NCBI GenBank assembly: GCA_900552885.1
Contig: USBM01000037.1
Span: forward strand, 1 to 13,038
From: an uncultured Clostridium sp.
GTDB taxonomy: Bacteria > Bacillota > Clostridia > Lachnospirales > Lachnospiraceae
Direction of reading: 5' to 3'
Length of the DNA: 13,038 nt
Shown: one piece after another, positions 6,463 to 12,686 of the stretch
How positions within the stretch are numbered: position 1 is the stretch's first letter
How the letters are laid out: each line of letters starts with the position of its first letter
Notes under the pieces: generated by a model
Seen by the model: only the letters and a program-made list of their open reading frames with translations
What the model was told of the DNA's origin: nothing
Databases searched by the model: none
Program-made: the position numbers and the translations under genes

Positions 6463-6699
6463 ATGGGTGACTTATCTGCAACAGGATGCTGCGGTGGCGG
6501 CGGATTTGGCGGTAACAACTGCTGCTGGATCATTATTTTACTTCTTCTTTGTGGTAACTGCGGTGGCGACTGTGGTTTCGGCGGTAGCGACGGATGTGGT
6601 TTCGGCGGTGGTAACTGCTGCTGGATCATCATCCTGCTCCTTCTTTGCAGCTGCTGTGGCAACGGTTCTAACAATTCCGGCTGTGGCTGCGGATGCTAA
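6463..6699 (+). CDS. Gly/Cys-rich microprotein with duplicated hydrophobic block
   Basis: A 78-residue protein with 24 Gly and 16 Cys. It consists of a short head (MGDLSATGCCGGGG), a first block FGGNNCCWIIILLLLC (residues 15-30), a Gly/Cys/Asp spacer, a second block FGGGNCCWIIILLLLC (47-62) and a GCGCGC tail ending in Cys. ATG 6463 is preceded by GGAGGA (6450-6455) at 7 nt; the in-frame TTG at 6448 overlaps that site and is not the start. The hydrophobic runs are about 8 residues each, too short for a normal membrane helix, and are bracketed by Cys pairs. Similar small proteins are common in Clostridia, where I recall the non-informative database name 'chorion class high-cysteine' protein. 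I know of no demonstrated function. Coat, membrane-associated or metal/disulfide-crosslinked material are possibilities. The gene is single, flanked by a divergent and a convergent gene. Confidence 0.85.
   Translation: MGDLSATGCCGGGGFGGNNCCWIIILLLLCGNCGGDCGFGGSDGCGFGGGNCCWIIILLLLCSCCGNGSNNSGCGCGC
6505..6648 (+). repeat. Internal tandem duplication in the microprotein gene
   Basis: Codons 15-30 (6505-6552) and 47-62 (6601-6648) encode almost the same 16 residues, 32 codons apart. Over the identical 12-residue core NCCWIIILLLLC, five codons differ (ATT/ATC twice, TTA/CTG, CTT/CTC, TGT/TGC) and all differences are synonymous. The duplication is therefore old enough to have diverged at silent sites while the peptide was held constant. 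Confidence 0.85.
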
Positions 6700-6759
6700 T
6701 ATTCTCTAATCAGAGAAAACGCTGCCACCACTAGTTCATATTTTGTTTCAAGGCAGCAA

Positions 6760-6790
6760 AAGGGCTATCATACAATGTACGATAGCCCTT
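6760..6790. terminator. Terminator between the carboxyltransferase and microprotein genes
   Basis: A 10-bp stem, AAGGGCTATC (6760-6769) with its complement (6781-6790), extended inside by TAC/GTA around a 3-nt loop. On the minus strand TTTTGC follows, so it terminates the carboxyltransferase transcript, whose stop is at 6801. On the plus strand the T-run is poor, but it could still stop read-through from the microprotein gene. A weaker TTCTCT/AGAGAA hairpin lies at 6702-6717, and GCTGCC (6721-6726) could pair with GGCAGC (6752-6757). Confidence 0.75.
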
Positions 6791-6800
6791 ATCTTTGACC

Positions 6801-8279
6801 TTATACCGGAGAATTGGTATGCTTCTTCTCCACCAAAACTGCCGCCGGTTTTCCCGTAAGCCGGATCAGATCCTGATATAGGATCTGTCTCGTCTGTTCC
6901 GGGACAATCTCAGCGTCAACAAAATGTCTGTCCAAAACCATGTCACTATTCATATATCGTTTCTGATACTCCGCTAACTGTTCTTTCAGAAACTCTTTTT
7001 TCTCTATTCCTTCTAACTTTGCAAGCTGACTGTGACTGATCACTGCGACTGCTCCTTCTGCCTTCATAACTGCCACTTCCACGTCCGGCCATACATAAGA
7101 CCGGTCCGCTCCTAACTGCTTGCATCCTAAGAATATATACGGACCGCCATAAGCCTTACGCAGGATAACAGTCAATTTAATTGTCGTTGCATTCGCATAT
7201 GCATGGATCATTTTGGCTCCATGACGAATCAGCCCTTTATATTCCTGTTCCGCTTCCATAACAAATCCGGTAGAATCCGCAAATGTCAGGATTGGAATAT
7301 TATAACAGTCACAATACTGTACAAATCTTGTCGCTTTATCTGCACTATCCACATCGATCGAACCATTCTGATAAAGAGTCTGGCTTGCCACTATACCTAC
7401 TGTAATACCCCCTAATTTGCCAAATCCCACTACAATATTCTTTGCAAATTCTTTGTGTACTTCTAACAATGTATCTTCATCTAATATCTCTTCTAAGACA
7501 GGTCTCACATCATAGCCTTCCTGCTTATCCTTCGGAAGCAGCAACCGGATATCCGAAAGATCTTTCTCATGATATGTGTCTGTCCGATATCCCCGCTCCT
7601 TGGAATAGCATGGCGGAAGCATATCAATCAGCTTACGAACCTGTGCATAACACTCCCTCTCCGTATTCATACGAAAATGTGCTACACCACTAACTGCAGA
7701 ATGAATCGAAGCCCCTCCTAATTCTTCGATCAGATAGTCTGTTCCTTGTACCTCATTGATGACTTTGGCTCCTGTTACAAACAGATTACTGATCTTTTCG
7801 ATCGTAAACACAAAATCAGTCAGTCCCGGTGAATACACAGCACCTCCCGCACAGGTTCCGGCAATAATCGCAATCTGTGGGATTGCACCTGATGCCATAG
7901 TATTCATACGGAACAATTCTCCACAACCGGCAACTGATGCAGCGCCTTCCTGTATTCTCGCACCTCCACCATCATAAATCCCAATGATCGGCTTTCTCTG
8001 TATAATTGCCTCTTTGATAATTGCTATGATCTGCTGACTATGCTGATACCCGAATGTCCCGCCCATATGCGTAAAATCCTGTCCATAAAAATACACTCTC
8101 TGTCCATATATATTACCATAACCTGTAATCACACCATCATATCCGGTATACTTATCCTCCGGATAATATTCCACAAAACTCTCCGGATCAAACAGCAGCC
8201 GGATTCTCTCCACGATGTGTAACTTATCCCTCTTATGCTGCTTGCCGATACTATATGGATTCACCTGTTCTAAATACAT
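6801..8279 (-). CDS. Acyl-CoA carboxyltransferase subunit (PccB/MmdA family)
   Basis: A 492-residue protein of the biotin-dependent carboxyltransferase family that includes propionyl-CoA carboxylase beta and the alpha subunits of methylmalonyl-CoA and glutaconyl-CoA decarboxylases. The N-terminal half carries ERIRLLFDPESFVEY, GGGARIQEGAAS, the oxyanion-type glycine motif GTCAGGAVYSPGLTDFVF, and EELGGASIHSAVSGVAHF. The C-terminal half carries DSADKATRFVQYCDCYNIPI, the segment TFADSTGFVMEAEQE, RKAYGGPYIFLGCKQLGADR and a WPDVEVAVM segment. These enzymes move CO2 between carboxybiotin and an acyl-CoA in the cytoplasm. It is slightly shorter than typical 510-520-residue members, mainly at the N-terminus. 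AGGAGG 5 nt before the ATG supports the start. No biotin carrier, biotin carboxylase or membrane decarboxylase subunit is adjacent, so the substrate and the reaction direction stay open. Confidence 0.92.
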   Translation of the reverse strand: MYLEQVNPYSIGKQHKRDKLHIVERIRLLFDPESFVEYYPEDKYTGYDGVITGYGNIYGQRVYFYGQDFTHMGGTFGYQHSQQIIAIIKEAIIQRKPIIGIYDGGGARIQEGAASVAGCGELFRMNTMASGAIPQIAIIAGTCAGGAVYSPGLTDFVFTIEKISNLFVTGAKVINEVQGTDYLIEELGGASIHSAVSGVAHFRMNTERECYAQVRKLIDMLPPCYSKERGYRTDTYHEKDLSDIRLLLPKDKQEGYDVRPVLEEILDEDTLLEVHKEFAKNIVVGFGKLGGITVGIVASQTLYQNGSIDVDSADKATRFVQYCDCYNIPILTFADSTGFVMEAEQEYKGLIRHGAKMIHAYANATTIKLTVILRKAYGGPYIFLGCKQLGADRSYVWPDVEVAVMKAEGAVAVISHSQLAKLEGIEKKEFLKEQLAEYQKRYMNSDMVLDRHFVDAEIVPEQTRQILYQDLIRLTGKPAAVLVEKKHTNSPV

Positions 8280-8373
8280 ATTTCCTCCTATCGGGAAGAC
8301 CTTCCCTGCTCCTCATTTTTTGATCTTTGCATCATATTCTAGCATACCCACTATCGAAAAGAAACTTCTTTTT

Positions 8374-8397
8374 CCCCGTATATTATTATAATTGGGG
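8374..8397. promoter_or_regulatory. Inverted repeat over divergent -10 motifs; possible operator
   Basis: In the 185-nt divergent region between the carboxyltransferase and lytic transglycosylase genes, CCCC (8374-8377) and GGGG (8394-8397) face each other across 16 AT-only or AT-rich bases; one further T/A pair outside extends the arms to TCCCC/GGGGA. The spacer holds TATAAT on the plus strand (8387-8392) and TATAAT on the minus strand (8390-8385). Neither has a convincing -35. A protein bound here would cover both, but the arms are short and this is only a candidate. Further plus-strand -10-like motifs are TATAGT (8417-8422) and TAAAAT (8422-8427). Confidence 0.25.
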
Positions 8398-8464
8398 ATT
8401 TCTTTTTTCCTATATTTATAGTAAAATATAGGTATATTTGTTTGAGAAAGAAGAGGATCGCAAA

Positions 8465-9142
8465 ATGTCAACAATCAGACCGATTCAGTCTATAGATACT
8501 TATACATATCCGACTAATTCCGCACAGGATACTACCGGAGCCGCATTCGAACAGGTTCTGCAACAGGAAACCATTGTCTATGCCGAAACAGCCGATGACA
8601 CTACTTTCATGAATCCGCAGGGCTCTCTTACCGTAACTCCGGCAACCATTGTCTCCGGTACAGCAACCGTTTTCCCGGATTCCTCTGCAACAACTCCTTC
8701 AGAGTTAGAACCAATCTTTGATCAAGCTGCCAGACAGTACGGAATCAGTAAGGATCTTCTGATGGCTGTTGCAAAAGCAGAATCCAATTATAACCCTTCC
8801 GCTGTATCCGGTGCAGGGGCAATTGGTATCATGCAGCTTATGCCTGACACTGCGAATAACCTTGGTGTCAGCAACCCTTATGATGCAACGGAGAATATTA
8901 TGGGGGGGGCCAGATATCTGTCCCAATTACTTACTCAATATAACGGAGATGCCTCCCTTGCATTAGCCGCATATAATGCCGGTTCCGGCAATGTAGCCAA
9001 ATACGGAGGAATCCCCCCTTTCAAAGAAACTCAGAATTATGTCAGTAAAGTATTAGCAGATGCAGGAATGACATCGGCACCGTCTTCAACTGCTGCCACA
9101 ATCTACGCAGTTGCCGCAGCCAGTGCTACCTCTACACTCTAA
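8465..9142 (+). CDS. Lytic transglycosylase (SLT domain), no signal peptide
   Basis: A 225-residue protein. Residues 80-198 form a Slt-type lysozyme-like domain that cleaves the MurNAc-GlcNAc bond of peptidoglycan to give anhydro-muramic ends: catalytic Glu106 in AVAKAESNYNP, then GAIGIMQLMP (118-127), ALAAYNAGSGNV (166-177) and ETQNYVSKV (188-196). The first 80 residues are a Thr/Ser/Ala/Pro-rich, probably unstructured segment. The tail (200-225) is Ala/Ser/Thr-rich. No signal peptide or membrane anchor is present, as in some Bacillus and flagellum-associated members, so how it meets the wall is unclear. ATG 8465 has AAGAGGA 7-8 nt upstream; a TTG-initiated extension from 8438 would swallow that site. 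Codons at 8902-8909 contain eight consecutive G. It ends 42 nt before the ABC ATPase gene and could share its transcript. Confidence 0.88.
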   Translation: MSTIRPIQSIDTYTYPTNSAQDTTGAAFEQVLQQETIVYAETADDTTFMNPQGSLTVTPATIVSGTATVFPDSSATTPSELEPIFDQAARQYGISKDLLMAVAKAESNYNPSAVSGAGAIGIMQLMPDTANNLGVSNPYDATENIMGGARYLSQLLTQYNGDASLALAAYNAGSGNVAKYGGIPPFKETQNYVSKVLADAGMTSAPSSTAATIYAVAAASATSTL

Positions 9143-9184
9143 TACCCGGAATCTATTACATCGTATTTACAGAAAGGGTACCCT

Positions 9185-9907
9185 ATGATCCAGATTGATA
9201 ATGTCACCAAAACCTACAACAACTCTGTCCGGGCTGTTGACCGGTTGAATCTCACGGTTAACAACGGCGAGATCGTTGGTTTCATCGGGCCGAATGGTGC
9301 CGGCAAGACAACAACGATCAAGATGCTGACCGGCATTCTAAAGCCGGATTCCGGCTCTGTTATCATCAACGGCTACAATATGTCTACCGAACCATTGAAA
9401 GCCAAACAGGCCATCGGATATATTGCAGACAGCCCTGACATGTTCTTACGTCTAAAGGGCATCGAATTCATGAACCTGATCTCCGATATTTACAAAGTCC
9501 CATCAGATGTACGCAAAGAACGGATTAAGACCTTTGCATCCCGCTTTGACTTAACAGATGTCTTAGATGAACCCATGCAGAACTATTCGCATGGTATGCG
9601 TCAGAAAATGATGGTTGCCGCTGCCTTGGTACATGACCCGGCAGTATGGATCTTAGATGAACCGTTAACCGGACTTGATCCAAAGTCTGCATTTGCTCTT
9701 AAGACAATGATGCGCGAACATGCAGATGCAGGTAATTCCGTTTTGTTCTCCACACATGTACTTGAAGTAGCTGAGAAATTATGTGATAAAGTGATCATTA
9801 TTAACCAAGGCCGAACCCTGTTCTACGGAACATTGGATGAATTAACTGCCCGTTACCCGGATATGGATCTTGAAAAGATCTTTTTGGAGATGACTGCCCA
9901 TGAATAG
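9185..9907 (+). CDS. ABC transporter ATP-binding protein
   Basis: A 240-residue ATPase with Walker A GPNGAGKTT (35-43), signature YSHGMRQKM (134-142), Walker B VWILDE (154-159), D-loop GLDP (163-166) and H-loop His191 (STHVLE). The usual Q-loop Gln is replaced: the segment reads IGYIADSPDMF, with Asp82 where Gln is expected, a variant seen in several export-type ATPases. AGAAAGG 7 nt before the ATG is the ribosome binding site. The gene overlaps the next one by 8 nt, so ATPase and permease are made together. Homology to drug/lipid-export or EcsA-like ATPases suggests export or membrane remodelling rather than uptake, and no substrate-binding protein is nearby. Substrate unknown. Confidence 0.93.
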   Translation: MIQIDNVTKTYNNSVRAVDRLNLTVNNGEIVGFIGPNGAGKTTTIKMLTGILKPDSGSVIINGYNMSTEPLKAKQAIGYIADSPDMFLRLKGIEFMNLISDIYKVPSDVRKERIKTFASRFDLTDVLDEPMQNYSHGMRQKMMVAAALVHDPAVWILDEPLTGLDPKSAFALKTMMREHADAGNSVLFSTHVLEVAEKLCDKVIIINQGRTLFYGTLDELTARYPDMDLEKIFLEMTAHE

Positions 9908-11567
9908 TTATATTACTCTTACCAAAACATTTATAGCATCCATCAGCATGAGCGAGCCACAGGACAAACGCAGAAAGATCATTATCTTAATTCTTTCTCT
10001 GTTTGCTGTATTCGGTGTACTGCTTCCTGTTGCCATTGCAGTTGGTATTCTGGTAAAACTTATGACCGAGACATTACTTCCGATCGGATGTCAGGCACTT
10101 GGAATCCAGTTAATGTTCCATGTGATCTGTCTGTTTACCGTTATCTTTGGAATCAACGTGATCTTTAACGAGTTCTATTTTTCCAATGATATTGAATATC
10201 TGTTACCATGGCCGTTACGTGCATATCAGATCGTTGCATCCAAGTTCACCGCCGCATTCTACAGTGAGAACATCATGCAGGTAATTCTGGTGCTCTCCTG
10301 TATCATCGGCTATGGCATTGGTTCTAAGATGGGCATTCTTAACTGGATATTATCCGCCTTAGGAATCATTACCTTACCTATCCTGCCACTTACATACTGT
10401 GCGATCTTAAGTATGCTGTTGATGGCATTTACCAGAGTCATCCGCAACAAAGACCGGATTCAGAAGATATCCGTTTCCCTGATCTTTCTTATGGTGATTG
10501 CTTTAGTCGCTTCCATCGGTTTCTTACAGAATATGGACATCGACACTTATATTGAGACTTTGGCAAGCGGAGATCAGACTTTTTTCAAAGTTATGAATAT
10601 TATTTTTCCAAACGTTCCACTTTTTGTGAAGACATTTAGCGAGGGAAACATTGTTGCATTATTGGCTTACGTCGTCATTCACGTTATTGCTGTGGGAATT
10701 ATGTTGCTGCTTTCAGAGGTATTATATTTCCGCGGTGTGATCGGATTAACTTCTGCCGGCAATAAAAGTCACAAAAAGTCTCTTGACAAGCTTCTTTCCC
10801 AATGCAAACAAAAAAGTCCTGCCTATTCTTATTTTTTGAAAGAGGTGCGGATTCTGGTACGTACTCCGGTATTTTTCACCAACTGCATTGCGATCAACTT
10901 CTTGTGGCCGATCTTCGTCTATGCAATGATCAAGATCATGCATTATAACATTACATTAGAATTTTTAAGAAGTCAGTATGCAGAGCGTAATCTACGGATA
11001 CAACTCTTCTTCCTACTTGGAATTGTTGGAATCTCCGTTTTAGTCGCTGCTATTAACAGCCTAAGTTCCAATGCTATTTCCCGTGAGGGCAAACATTTTT
11101 CCTTCATGAAATATATACCGGTTCCTTATGAAACCCAGTGGAATGTCAAAGCATTTGTAGGAATCCTGTTTCCGGCAGCCGGCGTACTTATTTTCTTCCT
11201 GCCGGCATGCATTATCATCCGGATTCCGGTTGTACACATCATCTTATTTACATTATTAAGTCTGATGTCTATTACCTTTGTATCCGATATGGGAATCTAT
11301 ATTGATTCCATTCAGCCGAAGCTGATCTGGGACGACGAAATGAGTGCATTACGTGAGAATTATAACACCTTCTTTGCTATGGCAATTGCAATTGCATTTA
11401 CTGCCATTGTCTGCGTTGGTGGATTCTTCTTATTCTGTAACACCCATATCACAATTGGATTCACCGCTCTCATCTTAGTTATCATCTTAGCCATTGCGAA
11501 TCTGATCGTCTTATATCTGACCAACCGATCCGGTGTCCGCAACCTAGAAGAACAGGAGGAAGCTTAA
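9900..11567 (+). CDS. ABC transporter permease, 12-helix ABC_tran_2 type
   Basis: A 555-residue integral membrane protein with about twelve hydrophobic segments, near residues 27-52, 67-89, 126-141, 147-176, 189-209, 251-276, 325-347, 367-386, 414-440, 442-467, 489-512 and 517-540. Two motifs are characteristic of this permease group: FYFSNDIEYLLPWPLRAYQI (92-111) after helix 2 and SREGKHFSFMKYIPVP (394-409) in a cytoplasmic loop, and QPKLIWDDEMSALRENYNTF before helix 11 also fits. A single chain of this size probably forms the whole membrane part, or a dimer, with the ATPase encoded just before it. GGAGA (9886-9890) within the ATPase gene lies 9 nt before the ATG. The last codons contribute to a hairpin that probably ends transcription. 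Substrate unknown. Confidence 0.9.
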   Translation: MNSYITLTKTFIASISMSEPQDKRRKIIILILSLFAVFGVLLPVAIAVGILVKLMTETLLPIGCQALGIQLMFHVICLFTVIFGINVIFNEFYFSNDIEYLLPWPLRAYQIVASKFTAAFYSENIMQVILVLSCIIGYGIGSKMGILNWILSALGIITLPILPLTYCAILSMLLMAFTRVIRNKDRIQKISVSLIFLMVIALVASIGFLQNMDIDTYIETLASGDQTFFKVMNIIFPNVPLFVKTFSEGNIVALLAYVVIHVIAVGIMLLLSEVLYFRGVIGLTSAGNKSHKKSLDKLLSQCKQKSPAYSYFLKEVRILVRTPVFFTNCIAINFLWPIFVYAMIKIMHYNITLEFLRSQYAERNLRIQLFFLLGIVGISVLVAAINSLSSNAISREGKHFSFMKYIPVPYETQWNVKAFVGILFPAAGVLIFFLPACIIIRIPVVHIILFTLLSLMSITFVSDMGIYIDSIQPKLIWDDEMSALRENYNTFFAMAIAIAFTAIVCVGGFFLFCNTHITIGFTALILVIILAIANLIVLYLTNRSGVRNLEEQEEA

Positions 11568-11582
11568 GCCTTCTCCTGTTCT
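11549..11582. terminator. Bidirectional hairpin at the end of the permease gene
   Basis: AGAACAGGAG (11549-11558) pairs perfectly with 11573-11582, enclosing a 14-nt loop that contains the permease stop codon (11565-11567). The left arm is inside the coding sequence. Moderately T-rich tracts follow on both strands (GTATTTCTATCT on plus, TCTTCT on minus). It separates the convergent permease and DUF2156 genes, whose stops are 28 nt apart. Confidence 0.6.
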
Positions 11583-11595
11583 GTATTTCTATCTA

Positions 11596-12504
11596 TTACT
11601 GCTTCTTTGTTACAATTCCTTTTTCTAATAAGATCTCCGGATAATAAGATGATTTTGCTTTGCGAAGTCCTACCTCTCCCAGATCCTCTTCCCGGTTCAC
11701 ATATACATAATTCTCTAATTCATGACGGACAAACTCACGATTGATAATTGGATATGCACCTTGGATGTCTGCATATGCCTTTTCAAAATGAACAACAAAA
11801 GCATTATCCGTCAACCGCTCTCCCAGTGTAATAGCAATGATCCTGCCATCTGCCCGTATCGCACCTCCGGTCACTCCCAATTGTTCCCTATGCCGTATCG
11901 CATACACTACCAGTTTCGATTCATCAATCTTATCATACTCGATCGTATCTTCTCCATCCATGCAATTGGCCATGCACCAATGCATTGCCATTCTTGCACA
12001 TTCCTGTTCGTTACTATCATTGATCGGTTCGTAACTCCAATCCGGATGCTGCTCTTCAAAACGATGAATATGATTGCGTTTGCCATGCAGTTTCTTACCT
12101 GCTAATGTCGCTAATTTTTCTCCGGAATATATATAATCACAATAATCACGATTCACTGTCATTTGATATTGTCCCGGATACCATTCCTCAATCTGTTCAA
12201 ATTCCTGCTGCATTACACAATGCATCCGCAATGGCTGTTTCTGCTCCATTGCAAGCCTACAGATCTCATCAAATAATGCTTTGCCATCTAATGAATCCTG
12301 AATGTCACAGGAATATGAATACACACCATCCTCTTCCAATGACCGGAATAGCAGTTCTCCATTTCGGAAAGCAATCTCCGTCTTGTAGTATCTTGCCCAT
12401 AATACTGCATTCGCCGGTGACATCTCACAGCACAACTTTGTATTATTCTTCATCGCAAACTTAATCCTGTCTATATCTTCTATCGTTGGAACATAAAAAT
12501 TCAT
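11596..12504 (-). CDS. DUF2156 protein (LPG synthase C-domain-like, GNAT fold)
   Basis: A 302-residue soluble protein of the DUF2156 family, related to the catalytic C-terminal domain of phosphatidylglycerol lysyltransferase (MprF) and built of tandem GNAT-like folds. Hallmark segments are YIYSGEKLATLAGKKLHGKR (124-143) followed by NHIHRFE, the strand pair VTGGAIRADGRIIAITLGER (211-230), FVVHFEKAYADIQGAYPIIN (236-255) and EDLGEVGLRKAKSSYYP (273-289). MprF enzymes transfer an amino acid from aminoacyl-tRNA to phosphatidylglycerol, but this protein lacks their membrane flippase part. Free-standing DUF2156 proteins have no established reaction, so aminoacyl or acyl transfer is an inference. A weak GAAAGAAGA element precedes the ATG at 12504. 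The gene is alone on its transcript, behind a terminator. Confidence 0.88.
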   Translation of the reverse strand: MNFYVPTIEDIDRIKFAMKNNTKLCCEMSPANAVLWARYYKTEIAFRNGELLFRSLEEDGVYSYSCDIQDSLDGKALFDEICRLAMEQKQPLRMHCVMQQEFEQIEEWYPGQYQMTVNRDYCDYIYSGEKLATLAGKKLHGKRNHIHRFEEQHPDWSYEPINDSNEQECARMAMHWCMANCMDGEDTIEYDKIDESKLVVYAIRHREQLGVTGGAIRADGRIIAITLGERLTDNAFVVHFEKAYADIQGAYPIINREFVRHELENYVYVNREEDLGEVGLRKAKSSYYPEILLEKGIVTKKQ

Positions 12505-12633
12505 GATCTATCTTCTTTCTATATCTTATATAATCATATTATTGTCGGGCACCTGCCTATATGGCTTCCCTCAGTTAATGCATATCCATCCATCAGCCAC
12601 CGGCAACCATCCTGTCAAATGATCGACAACATA

Positions 12634-12661
12634 AAAGGGAATGTATGAATACACTCCCCTT
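12634..12661 (-). terminator. Rho-independent terminator after the right-edge gene
   Basis: On the minus strand GGGAGTGTA pairs with TACATTCCC (one G-T wobble) around a TTCA loop. The stem is extended by flanking A/T pairs to about 12 bp and is followed by TTTTAT. It lies 25 nt after the stop of the unknown gene at 12687 and isolates it from the DUF2156 gene. Apart from this hairpin, the interval 12505-12686 shows no gene. Confidence 0.7.
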
Positions 12662-12686
12662 CTATTCTACCATACTCTGACATATT

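Noticed and set aside
6417..6674. Pro/Gln-rich open frame antisense to the microprotein
   Set aside because: It is the complement of GGN/TGC-rich codons, has no ribosome binding site and overlaps the promoters; composition is an artefact of the opposite strand.
6467..6709. Ala/Val-rich frame overlapping the microprotein gene
   Set aside because: It is the +1 shadow of the Gly/Cys frame. The silent-site pattern of the duplication supports the 6463 frame only.
6721..6757. GCTGCC/GGCAGC pair as a terminator of the microprotein gene
   Set aside because: Six pairs around a 25-nt loop with A-rich rather than T-rich sequence after it; the 6760-6790 hairpin is a better candidate.
12505..12686. Small gene or RNA in the gap before the right-edge gene
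   Set aside because: Only the terminator hairpin is clear; no open frame with a ribosome binding site and no other strong structure.
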